Shown here piece by piece: positions 52,067 through 60,546 of a stretch of DNA of 64,000 bases. The notes beneath the pieces are model-generated. The model saw only the letters and a list, made by a program, of their open reading frames with translations. It made no database searches and was not told where the DNA came from. Within the stretch, counting starts at the first letter, position 1, and each line of letters begins with the position of its first letter. The position numbers and the translations under genes were made by a program. The stretch is from Cohnella sp. OV330 (GTDB lineage Bacteria > Bacillota > Bacilli > Paenibacillales > Paenibacillaceae). The stretch spans positions 310,001 to 374,000 of the forward strand of contig NZ_FOKE01000005.1 in the NCBI RefSeq assembly GCF_900112065.1, written 5' to 3'.

Positions 52067-53836
52067 TTAAGCTTCCCCGGCCACGCCGACGCCCGCGCCA
52101 GCAAGCGCCTCCAGCACGCCGGCGATGATCTCCTCGAAATGCCCGTCGTTCAGCGAGAACAGCTCTTCCTTCCGCTTGCGCGAGTGCCTGTGCAGCTCCT
52201 TTTTATCGCTCCACAGGAACACTTGGCGCATACGCTGCTCGAGCTGCTGCCGGTCGCCGCCCTCGCGGACATAACGCGCGAGCAGCTCGAAATCGCGAAT
52301 GCCTTTTTGCAGCAGCTTGTACCGCAAGGACAGCATTGGCGTCCCGTCCCGACCCGGATAGACGAAGTTGGTGTCGCCTGCCGGGAAAAACGGATAGTGG
52401 TACGAGATCTTGTTCAGCGGATCGTTCGGCCACACCGTATAATTCCAACGCAGGAAGCCGTCCAGGCGGAATTGCCATGCCAGCCATGGGAGCAGCCTGC
52501 TCTCCAGCAGATGGGAGGCGATGAACGTATTGACGTGCATCTGTTCGCAGGCGACGTAGAATAGCGTTTTTCCGTCTTTCCCCTGCTTCAAAGCCATCAG
52601 CTCGTCGTACTCGTCGGCTACGCAATCCAGGCTCGGCACATGGTCGAGCAACCCTTCTTCCTTGATAAACTCCGCATGGTTGATCGCGACTTTGTACCGG
52701 AAGGAGGGCGCCATCTCCCGGAGCGCGCTCAAGCGGCCGCGGAACCGCTCGAGATCCGCCGGCTCGTCCGCCAGAATTCGCACCTTGCCGATCCAGCCTT
52801 TATCGATGAAATTTTTCTCTAAAGCGGACACGTACCGCGCGAGCTCGCCCTTGTCTTTGATGTATTTGTACGTACCGCTGCGCTCGTCGAAATACCGGAC
52901 GCGGACGGCGTCGTCAAGGTCCGGAATGACCCGGCCGTAGCCCGCTTCCTCGATGACCCATATATTCAGCAGCCCGAACACTTCGATCTCGCTGTCGATG
53001 CCATGCTTCTCGCACAGTTCCACGTACCGGTTCAACGACCCGAAATCGTATGCCCACTCCCCGTCCGCGCGCCGCGCGACGTTCACGATGCTGTACTCGA
53101 ACATATTCGCCGGATCGACCCGGTCGAACGCGGAGCCTTGTCCCGACCACGGGACCTCGGATACGACCACGGTGGCGGCTTTTTGGCCGAGCTCCGCCAG
53201 CGAGGCGACGTAACCCTCCATAATGTCGAAGTGCCGGTCGCTCCACAGCTTGACGTCGTATTTGCGCGCGATGTTGGCGTTGTGCTGCCAGAGATCCAAA
53301 TAAAACGTATAATCGGACGCCCGGGGCAGCTCCACGTCCAGCACCTTGATCTCGAATTCGAGCGTCCCTGCGAGCGTCTCGTCCTCGAACATCCGGTGAC
53401 GGTAGACGGAGATACGAGGGCGATATACGCCGGGCTTCGCATCCGCATCGATCTCCACCTCGACCCATACAGGCTGTACCCTTTTCTTCTCCACATGGAT
53501 GACGCCTTGTTCCAGGATCATGTCCGACTTGAGCTGCCGATCGTCGTCCTCAACCAATCCGATCAGCTTTGCCTGGACGCGTCCATGGGTCAAGCCGGGC
53601 ACATCCACGCTTACGCGGAAAACGTCGATCGGCCCGCGCTCGTAAAAAGCGGCTTCTCCGTTCACGCCGACGAGCATCTCATCCTCGGAATAGAGGAGCA
53701 GCTGCGCGGCCGCCCTGTCGTTTTTCCCGACCGTCAGCCGAATGTCCTTCGGCTCGTCGAAAGGCACCGTAAATTTATGCAGAACGCCAAGTACATATTT
53801 ATAGCTCTCGTATTCCAGTCCAAGCGCAATCGTCAT
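52067..53836 (-). CDS. DUF4091-containing, GH123-like putative glycoside hydrolase
   Basis: 589 residues from ATG 53836 with GGGAGG eight bases upstream. N-terminal beta-sandwich (1-160), then a TIM-barrel-like region with YTFYLDLWQHNANIARKYDV and the acid pair in KVRILADEPADLERF, which matches the Asp-Glu of GH123-like enzymes. The C-terminal DUF4091 segment is GTPMLSLRYKLLQKGIRDFE. No signal peptide. GH123 enzymes act on beta-N-acetylgalactosaminides, but most DUF4091 proteins have no assigned substrate. Confidence 0.82.
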   Translation of the reverse strand: MTIALGLEYESYKYVLGVLHKFTVPFDEPKDIRLTVGKNDRAAAQLLLYSEDEMLVGVNGEAAFYERGPIDVFRVSVDVPGLTHGRVQAKLIGLVEDDDRQLKSDMILEQGVIHVEKKRVQPVWVEVEIDADAKPGVYRPRISVYRHRMFEDETLAGTLEFEIKVLDVELPRASDYTFYLDLWQHNANIARKYDVKLWSDRHFDIMEGYVASLAELGQKAATVVVSEVPWSGQGSAFDRVDPANMFEYSIVNVARRADGEWAYDFGSLNRYVELCEKHGIDSEIEVFGLLNIWVIEEAGYGRVIPDLDDAVRVRYFDERSGTYKYIKDKGELARYVSALEKNFIDKGWIGKVRILADEPADLERFRGRLSALREMAPSFRYKVAINHAEFIKEEGLLDHVPSLDCVADEYDELMALKQGKDGKTLFYVACEQMHVNTFIASHLLESRLLPWLAWQFRLDGFLRWNYTVWPNDPLNKISYHYPFFPAGDTNFVYPGRDGTPMLSLRYKLLQKGIRDFELLARYVREGGDRQQLEQRMRQVFLWSDKKELHRHSRKRKEELFSLNDGHFEEIIAGVLEALAGAGVGVAGEA

Positions 53837-53995
53837 TCGGACGGCCTCCCGCTTCAATGTGCTTACCCTCCGAGTATACGTTCGCCCCCCTGGGAGTCAT
53901 ATGCCATTTATCCGTGAAAATATGGATTTTTCCCGCGTTTATGATACAGTTAAGCCAAATGGCCCGCGAGGGCGTTCCGAAGGCGGGGCGAAGAC

Positions 53996-54856
53996 GTGGA
54001 GTTCGAAAGCTTCTACCGGCTGCCCGACGACGACGATAAGGGCTTCAACGATCCGGGACATTATCTGCTGATCAATTCGGTCGGCTATTACAAGTTCGAA
54101 TCGTTCTTCCGGATGACGCACCGGAGACTCGGGCGTAAGGATTTTTACCTTTCCTACAACCATGCCGGCCCGATGACCGTTCGTCTTCGCGGACAGCGGC
54201 GGATCCTCGCGCCCGGCAGCTTCTTCCTGCTCCGTCCCTTCGAAGAGCAATATTACGGCCACGATCGGGAACAGGAATTTTTCGCGTATTGGGTCCACTT
54301 CACGGGCTACGGCGCGGAGGAGCTTCTGCATCGGGCGGGACTGCTGGAAGACCAATCGATTCAAGCGGGCGCGGACGACCGCACGGTCGAGCTGTTCGAG
54401 GCGATGATGGAGGAAGTACGAGACAAGAAACCCGGCTACGAGCTGGCCTCCTCTTCCCTCCTATCCTATCTGTTTTCGATGATCGCCAGGCAGAATGCCA
54501 GGGACGGCGGCTTCGAATCGGCACCCATGCGCAACGAAATCTATGAATCGATCAAGTACATTCACGATCATTACGCCGAAGAGATTTACGTCGGCCGATT
54601 GGCCGAGCTTTCCCACCTAAGCACCGACCGATTTACGGCGTTGTTCAAACGCATCACGTCCACGACGCCGCAGCAATACATTCTCCGGTTTCGGCTGCAG
54701 CGGGCCTGCGAGCTCATGAAGCGGACCAACATGAATATCAAGCAAATCTCCGGCCTGGCAGGCTTCGAGGACCAGCTCTACTTCAGCCGGATTTTCAAAA
54801 AATATTACCGCGAGACCCCATCCCAATACCGGGCGAGGTTCCATGATGAAGGATAA
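53996..54856 (+). CDS. AraC-family transcriptional regulator (first of an overlapping pair)
   Basis: 286 residues from GTG 53996. Cupin N-domain (FYLSYNHAGPMTVRLRGQRR, RPFEEQYYGHDREQEFFAYW) and C-terminal DNA-binding domain (IYVGRLAELSHLSTDRFTAL, MNIKQISGLAGFEDQLYFSR, ETPSQYRARF). It overlaps the next AraC gene by 14 bases in another frame. Divergent from the DUF4091 gene, so a role in its control is likely. Confidence 0.9.
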   Translation: MEFESFYRLPDDDDKGFNDPGHYLLINSVGYYKFESFFRMTHRRLGRKDFYLSYNHAGPMTVRLRGQRRILAPGSFFLLRPFEEQYYGHDREQEFFAYWVHFTGYGAEELLHRAGLLEDQSIQAGADDRTVELFEAMMEEVRDKKPGYELASSSLLSYLFSMIARQNARDGGFESAPMRNEIYESIKYIHDHYAEEIYVGRLAELSHLSTDRFTALFKRITSTTPQQYILRFRLQRACELMKRTNMNIKQISGLAGFEDQLYFSRIFKKYYRETPSQYRARFHDEG

Positions 54857-55685
54857 TCCGCTTCGTTCCCTGCTGGCGGCCGCCGAGCTGACGGTACTGA
54901 AGTTCGACAATCACCGTCTGCGCGCGATCAACTACCGCAACCGCGTCATTCACGATTACTATATGATGACCTACGTCCGCAGCGGATCGGCCAAGCTCAG
55001 AGTCGAGGACCGCGTATACGACATTCCGCCGGGCACCGTCATTTTTATTCCACCGCTCCTTGAACATGACCAATACAAAGACACGGACGAGGAGACGGAG
55101 TTTCTCTGGTGGCATTTTACGTACCGGATCCAGAACGCGATCGACGTGCTGCCTTTCTTGCGGATCCCGTTTATTTATCCGCTGCGCGACCATCGCCGGT
55201 TCGAGGACGCGTTCGACGAGCTGATGCTATGCCAGAACCCGGAGGACGGGCATCTCCCGAAGGTGATCCTGCAAAAAGCGAAGTCGCTCGAGCTGCTGTA
55301 CGTGCTGCTGGACAGTGCCGTCGGCCAAGCTGGCGCCGATAATCCGGAGCTGCCGCCCGCGGGCTTCCTGTCCCTGCTGCTTAAGATCGCGACCCGGCCC
55401 GAAGCTAATTTATCGCTCGCCGAGCTGGCCAAAGAACTGCATATGAATCCGACTTACGTGAGCAATCAATTCAAGAAGACGTTCGGCAAATCTCCGATTC
55501 TGCTCCACCGGGAGATGAAGATCGCCAAAGCCAAATCCATGCTGGAAACGGGCGAGCGCACCGTCGCCGACATCGGCGCCGACCTCGGCTTCCAGGACGT
55601 GCAGAGCTTCACCCGGTTGTTCAAGAAATACGCGGGCATCTCGCCGAGTCAGTACAAGCGGTTGTTCGAAAACAGACCTGTATAA
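54843..55685 (+). CDS. AraC-family transcriptional regulator (second of the pair)
   Basis: 280 residues (ATG 54843 or 54846). The cupin reads VIHDYYMMTYVRSGSAKLRV and GTVIFIPPLLEHDQYKDTDE; the DNA-binding domain LSLAELAKELHMNPTYVSNQ and RTVADIGADLGFQDVQSFTR, ending GISPSQYKRL. Its start lies inside the preceding gene, giving translational coupling; the two proteins are clearly diverged paralogues and could act together. Confidence 0.9.
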   Translation: MMKDNPLRSLLAAAELTVLKFDNHRLRAINYRNRVIHDYYMMTYVRSGSAKLRVEDRVYDIPPGTVIFIPPLLEHDQYKDTDEETEFLWWHFTYRIQNAIDVLPFLRIPFIYPLRDHRRFEDAFDELMLCQNPEDGHLPKVILQKAKSLELLYVLLDSAVGQAGADNPELPPAGFLSLLLKIATRPEANLSLAELAKELHMNPTYVSNQFKKTFGKSPILLHREMKIAKAKSMLETGERTVADIGADLGFQDVQSFTRLFKKYAGISPSQYKRLFENRPV

Positions 55686-55785
55686 GTGTTAAGTATCCCT
55701 GAATTATGGCGCTAGGATAAGCATGGCGGTTCCCGCTACAATTGATCTATCAGGGCGGCTTAAGCCCGGTAGAGGAGGCTGTAAA

Positions 55786-56784
55786 ATGGAATCGTGGAAC
55801 GTTGTTTTCCCCCAGGCGCAGCAAGTCGAGATACGCAAAGAACCGCTCGACCCGGCGCTCGGGCGAACGGAAATCTTGTGCCGGTCGGTGGCGTCGCTCA
55901 TCAGCACCGGCACGGAGCTGCAGTGCTTAAGAGGCGTCTTCGATGCGGGGACCAACTGGTCGGATTGGGTGAAGTACCCCTTCCGGCCCGGCTATCTAAC
56001 GACCGCCGAGGTGCTGGAGGTCGGTCCGGACGTGACGGGCATTCGCGCGGGAGACCGCGTCAATGCGGGGCATTCGCATGCGCAATACTTTAAAATCGAA
56101 GCCCGGGACGCCTACCTTCTTCCGAAGGAAATCAGCGCCGAGCAGGGACTCTGGCTGAGCCTGGCCAAGACGACGCAGCTTGGCGTGCGGCGGGCGGAGC
56201 TGCAGCTCGGGGAAACGGTCGGCATCGTCGGGCTCGGGCTTCTGGGCCAATTGGCCAGCCAATATGCGTATTTGTTAGGCGCCCGGGAAATCTACGCCAT
56301 CGATCCGGCCGAGAGCCGGCTTAACCTGCTGCCGAAAAAGCCGGGCATTCGCCCGCTGCCCATGAATGCGGAAGCAGCAAGAGAAGCGATCCGCGCGGCG
56401 ACGGGAGGCAAAATGCTCGACGTCGCATTCGACGTCACCGGTCATCCGTCCGTCCTTGCTCAGGCTACCTTGCTCGTCAAGCCGTTCGGCCGCGTCGTGC
56501 TGCTCGGCGATACCTCGGTGCCCTCGCAGCAAACGCTCGGACCGAACGTCGTATCGGATTCCATCTCGATTCTGGGCATCCATGCCCTCAAAAATTACAG
56601 GGACTGGGACCATCCCGCGATGTCCGAGCTTTTCCTGCGTTACCTCATCCAGGGCCGCATGGATATCGCGCCGCTCATTACCCACCGGTATTCGCCGATG
56701 GATGCGCCGGAAGCGTACGGCCTGCTCGCGAATAACCGCAGCTCGGCCATGGGCGTGCTGTTCGATTGGACGCTTTTGAATTAA
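55786..56784 (+). CDS. Medium-chain (zinc-type) dehydrogenase
   Basis: 332 residues from ATG 55786 with AGAGGAGG upstream. GroES-like domain 1-120 (SLISTGTELQCLRG, GPDVTGIRAGDRVNAGHSHA) and Rossmann domain with GETVGIVGLGLLGQLASQYA. The catalytic zinc cysteine and structural zinc cysteines of classical ADH are largely missing, as in the bacteriochlorophyllide/threonine-dehydrogenase-like group found in sugar loci. Substrate unknown, likely a sugar alcohol or keto sugar. Just 100 bases after the AraC pair. Confidence 0.85.
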   Translation: MESWNVVFPQAQQVEIRKEPLDPALGRTEILCRSVASLISTGTELQCLRGVFDAGTNWSDWVKYPFRPGYLTTAEVLEVGPDVTGIRAGDRVNAGHSHAQYFKIEARDAYLLPKEISAEQGLWLSLAKTTQLGVRRAELQLGETVGIVGLGLLGQLASQYAYLLGAREIYAIDPAESRLNLLPKKPGIRPLPMNAEAAREAIRAATGGKMLDVAFDVTGHPSVLAQATLLVKPFGRVVLLGDTSVPSQQTLGPNVVSDSISILGIHALKNYRDWDHPAMSELFLRYLIQGRMDIAPLITHRYSPMDAPEAYGLLANNRSSAMGVLFDWTLLN

Positions 56785-56808
56785 GCGGGGGCGGCCTTCT
56801 TGGCCGAC

Positions 56809-57675
56809 TTAACCTTTGACCGAGCCCATCATGGCGCCTTTGATGAAGTGCTTCTGGATAAACGGGTAGAACAGTAAGATCGGCAGCGTACCGACGAGAA
56901 TGACCGCGTACTTCAAAGATTCCAGCACGACCTTCTTGTCTCCGAGGGCGGAGCTGACCGTGATATCCGATATCACGCCCATCATGACGATATTCCGAAT
57001 GATCACTTGCAGCGGATACAAGTCCGCATTTCGGAGATATAGCAGGGCGCTGAAGAAATTGCCCCAGATTTGAACCGCGTAAAACAGCATGACCGTGAGC
57101 AGCACGGGCTTGGATAACGGGAGGACGATCCGCGTCAAGATTCCCGCGTCGGACAATCCGTCGATCTTGCCGGACTCCTCCAATTCCCGCGGGATTCCCT
57201 GGAAGAACGTGCGCATAATGATCAGATTGAAGGCTGTAACGAGGTTCGGTATTACCATGGCCCAGATCGTGTCGAGCAGGTGATAATTGCGCACCGTGAG
57301 ATAAGTCGGAATCATGCCGCCCGAGAAGAGGATCGTGAACACGATCATCAGCATGAACGTTTTGCCGAAGACGAGGTTTCTTCTCGATAGGGAGTAGGCG
57401 CCCATCGTCGTGACGATCAGAGACAAAGTCGTTCCGAGCACGACGTAAATGAGCGTGTTTTTGTACCCGGTCAGTATTCGCTTGTCGCTTAGGACGGCCG
57501 CAAAGGCATCGAAGTTGATGCCCTTGGGCCAGATGCTGATCCGATTGCCGACCACGAATTCCGCGGAGCTTAACGATACGGCCGCCATGTGGATAAAAGG
57601 AAACAGCATCGTGCAGGCAAAGAGAGCCAGAATCAGGACATTCACGATATCAAATAAGCTCGTTCGTTGTTTCAA
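56809..57675 (-). CDS. Carbohydrate ABC transporter permease, LplC/YtcP type
   Basis: 288 residues from TTG 57675. Six helices; EAA-like loop ELEESGKIDGLSDAGILTRI followed by VLPLSKPV; C-terminus HFIKGAMMGSVKG is typical of the LplC group. Last gene of the second sugar importer, 16 bases after the LplB-type permease. Confidence 0.92.
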   Translation of the reverse strand: MKQRTSLFDIVNVLILALFACTMLFPFIHMAAVSLSSAEFVVGNRISIWPKGINFDAFAAVLSDKRILTGYKNTLIYVVLGTTLSLIVTTMGAYSLSRRNLVFGKTFMLMIVFTILFSGGMIPTYLTVRNYHLLDTIWAMVIPNLVTAFNLIIMRTFFQGIPRELEESGKIDGLSDAGILTRIVLPLSKPVLLTVMLFYAVQIWGNFFSALLYLRNADLYPLQVIIRNIVMMGVISDITVSSALGDKKVVLESLKYAVILVGTLPILLFYPFIQKHFIKGAMMGSVKG

Positions 57676-57691
57676 TCCGTCTTCCGCCCCT

Positions 57692-58600
57692 TTACCATAA
57701 GCTGGTCTCGCTGAATCTGCGGCTGATCCTGTTGCTCACGTAGACGAGCGCGAATCCGATCACGCCCATGAACAGGTCGATCGCCGCGCCGTAACTGAAA
57801 TTCCCTTGCAAAAGGCCGATCCGGTACACGTAGGTCGAGATGATATCCGACGTATCGTACGTCGCCGCATTGGACAGCAGGAATACTTTTTCGAAGCTGA
57901 TCTCGAGAATCTGGCCGACCTGCATAAGGAACATGATGGCGACCGTCGTCGCGAGGCCGGGAAGCGTGACGTGCCAAATCTGCTTCAGCCTGCCCGCGCC
58001 GTCCATTCTCGCCGCTTCGTACAGCTGCGGATCGATCGTAGTGACGGCCGCCAAATAAATAATCGAGCCCCATCCGACTTGCTGCCAAATCTCCGAGCTG
58101 ACGAAGATCGTCCGGAACCAACCTGGCTCCTGCAGGAAGTTAACGGCCGGGAATCCCATGCTCTGGAGGGCGTGATTCAGCCAACCGGTACTGGGCGACA
58201 AAAACATGTCGATCATGCTGGCGACGACCACGATGGACAGAAAATACGGCATGTAGCTCACCGTTTGCACGAATCTTTTGAATAACATGCTTCGTACTTC
58301 GTTCAGCATCAAGGCGAGAACGATCGGCGCCGGGAAACCGAACAGCAGCTTATAAAAACCGAGGAGCACCGTATTCTTGATAATGATTCTGGCGTCGGGA
58401 TTTTCGAAGAACATCCTGTAATATTTGAGCCCGACCCATGGGCTCCCCGCGATGCCCTTGAACAGGTTGTAATCCATGAACGAGATGGTGATCCCGAACA
58501 TGGGCACATAGCGGAACATGATGTAGAAAATCATGGTGGGCGCCAGCAGCAGAAGAAAGATCCGATCGCGTTTGATCTGCCCCAGGATGGATAATTTCAA
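57692..58600 (-). CDS. Sugar ABC transporter permease, LplB type
   Basis: 302 residues from TTG 58600, nine bases after AAGGAAGGAG. The N-terminus RDRIFLLLLAPTMIFYIMF and FGITISFMDYNLFKGIAGSP are LplB signatures; the EAA loop is LYEAARMDGAGRLKQIWHVT. Partner of the LplC-type permease. The ATPase is not encoded nearby and is probably shared. Confidence 0.92.
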   Translation of the reverse strand: MKLSILGQIKRDRIFLLLLAPTMIFYIMFRYVPMFGITISFMDYNLFKGIAGSPWVGLKYYRMFFENPDARIIIKNTVLLGFYKLLFGFPAPIVLALMLNEVRSMLFKRFVQTVSYMPYFLSIVVVASMIDMFLSPSTGWLNHALQSMGFPAVNFLQEPGWFRTIFVSSEIWQQVGWGSIIYLAAVTTIDPQLYEAARMDGAGRLKQIWHVTLPGLATTVAIMFLMQVGQILEISFEKVFLLSNAATYDTSDIISTYVYRIGLLQGNFSYGAAIDLFMGVIGFALVYVSNRISRRFSETSLW

Positions 58601-58630
58601 TGTCGGGTCTCCTTCCTTAAGAGATAGAGC

Positions 58631-58653
58631 CGGCCGCCGCAAGCGGGCGGCCG
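58631..58653 (-). promoter_or_regulatory. Intra-operon stem-loop after the second solute-binding gene
   Basis: Perfect 8-base arms CGGCCGCC / GGCGGCCG with a 7-base loop and no U-run, in the 72-base gap between binding-protein and permease genes. Same position as the stem-loop at 4662-4677 in the other transporter operon; probably an mRNA-stabilising element. Confidence 0.55.
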
Positions 58654-58672
58654 ACCCTATAGGATTGAATGG

Positions 58673-60232
58673 TTATTTCGAGTTCGCTTTAAGCCGGTCC
58701 AGCGCGACCTGATAAGTCTCAAGCAGCTTTTGAGCGCCCATTTTGTCCAGCTCGGCCAGGAAGGCATCCCATTGCGACATCGGCGTCTCGCCATTGATGA
58801 ACTTGGCGACCGAAGCTTCGTAATGCTTCAGCACCTGCTCTTCGATCAGCGCGACGGCGCTCTTTTCCTCGTTGGTCAGCGGAGGCGTGATGTTCATCGT
58901 CGGGAATTGATACTTTTCCGCTTCGGCGTACGCGTACCGCTCGTTCTCGTTGCTCAGCGACAAGGAGGATTCCATGTTCGCCAGTCCGACCGCGCCCGTC
59001 GTGAACATGCCGAGCTCCTTGCGGAGGTCGTTCGGCTCTTTGTATTGCGGCAGCAGCTTGCGCTTGCCGTCTACCATCTCGTAGGACTCGCCTTCTTTGC
59101 CCCAGCTGAGCAGGTCGGAGCCTTCATCGGAATAGATGAAGTCGAGATACCGAAGCGCGGCGTCCAGGTTTTTCGTCGTGGAAGAGACGGCGAAGCCGTA
59201 TTCTTCGAAGTTCGCTTTGGCGAGATAGGGCTTGTCGCCTGCGCCGAGCGGCGGCGCCATGAACTTCAGATGGGCCCCGTCCTTCAGCTGCGAATTCATG
59301 ATCTCGATTTGACCGATGAACTGGATGGAGATGAACGATTTGTTCGTCGTCATGAACTGCGTCCAAGCCTTGTAGTCCATGGACAGCCAGTCGGGCGGGA
59401 ACAAACCTTCCTTATAGAACTTGTTCAAGTACTCGACCAGTTTCTTGAAGTTAGGGTCGGCTACGCCGAATTTCATTTTTCCGGTGCCCGGCTCCTCATA
59501 GAACCAAGGGTAGATGCCGAACGCCGGCGCGAAGGACCTCATCGTGCCGATGCCGTGACGGAAGACGAACGGATAGCTGTCGGGATACAGCGCCTTCAGC
59601 TTTTTCGCCGTTTCGTACAACTCATCCCAAGTGGTCGGCACTTGAAGCGAATGCTTGGCGAAAATATCGTCGCGATAGAAGTAAACGACGTTGTTCCCCG
59701 CGCCGCCGCCATCGTTGATAATGTGATACATCTCGCCGCCCGGGGAGGTCATCCGTTGGGCGACCGTCGGCCTTTCCTCCAAATACTTTTTGACGTTAGG
59801 CATTTTGTCCAGGTACTTGGAAAGGTCCAGAAAGGCGCCTTGCGGCCCGTACTTCTGCGCGTCGCCAGGGAACACGGACATCAGGTCCGGCATGTCCCCG
59901 GAGGAGATGGCGAGGGGCAGCGACTCGGGACCCGTCTGCAGCTCCTGCTTGATCTCGATGTTGGTCGCATCCTTGATCCATCGCCAGACGGCCCAATCCG
60001 GCTTGACGGGCCATGCTTGCGATTGGTCGGTCAGCAGCCGGAGGGTTGCCGGCTCAGGCGGCGCCACCGTTGCGGACGCGCTTGCCGTACCGCTCGGACT
60101 GGCGGACGACGAAGGCGACTGCGCGTTCTTTTCGTTGTTGTTGCTTGAACAAGCCGCGAGCGAAGTCGTCATCAAGATTGCCGATAGCAGGGTGAGGCTG
60201 AAGATTTTTTTTCTGTGGTTGTTTTTCCGCAT
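58673..60232 (-). CDS. Extracellular solute-binding lipoprotein, LipO/LplA type
   Basis: 519 residues. A long basic N-terminus (MRKNNHRKK) leads to a signal peptide ending in lipobox LAAC; a Ser/Ala/Pro linker runs to about residue 60. The mature protein is of the larger LplA class: WRWIKDATNIEIKQELQTGP, SGDMPDLMSVFPGDAQKYGP, LDAALRYLDFIYSDEGSDLL. It captures an oligosaccharide, often a pectin- or hemicellulose-derived one in this class, for the LplB/C permeases downstream. Confidence 0.92.
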   Translation of the reverse strand: MRKNNHRKKIFSLTLLSAILMTTSLAACSSNNNEKNAQSPSSSASPSGTASASATVAPPEPATLRLLTDQSQAWPVKPDWAVWRWIKDATNIEIKQELQTGPESLPLAISSGDMPDLMSVFPGDAQKYGPQGAFLDLSKYLDKMPNVKKYLEERPTVAQRMTSPGGEMYHIINDGGGAGNNVVYFYRDDIFAKHSLQVPTTWDELYETAKKLKALYPDSYPFVFRHGIGTMRSFAPAFGIYPWFYEEPGTGKMKFGVADPNFKKLVEYLNKFYKEGLFPPDWLSMDYKAWTQFMTTNKSFISIQFIGQIEIMNSQLKDGAHLKFMAPPLGAGDKPYLAKANFEEYGFAVSSTTKNLDAALRYLDFIYSDEGSDLLSWGKEGESYEMVDGKRKLLPQYKEPNDLRKELGMFTTGAVGLANMESSLSLSNENERYAYAEAEKYQFPTMNITPPLTNEEKSAVALIEEQVLKHYEASVAKFINGETPMSQWDAFLAELDKMGAQKLLETYQVALDRLKANSK

Positions 60233-60508
60233 AACCTTGAATACACCGTCCCTTTTCGATTTTTTATGGCTTCCCTACGAATCCTTGCATCGGATCCTTG
60301 CAACAAGTCGGAGAACTCGCTTTCACCTTGCAGCGACCGACCTGATACCGCAATCGTACAGTCCGGCCAGCCTGCGCGTACATCTTCTGAAACGCCTCGA
60401 TTGCAATTCCTTTACGCTTTTCTAAGAATAATATCAGCTTTCGAAAAACAGCCTATAGCCCGTTTATCGCAAAAAAACCAAAGCCGTTAACCGGCTTCCG
60501 ATCCAGAC

Positions 60509-60545
60509 AAAAAAACGGGTGACGCCGATCAGGCGCACCCGTTTT
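60509..60545 (-). terminator. Terminator of the membrane AraC sensor gene
   Basis: ACGGGTGACGCC / GGCGCACCCGT stem with TTTTTTTG on the minus strand, overlapping the region just past the stop. The rest of the gap 60233-60508 should hold the promoter of the binding-protein gene, but no convincing boxes or repeats are seen. Confidence 0.88.
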
Positions 60546-60546
60546 C

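Noticed and set aside
58730..60148. Long plus-strand open frame inside the solute-binding gene
   Set aside because: Antisense shadow of a clear lipoprotein gene.
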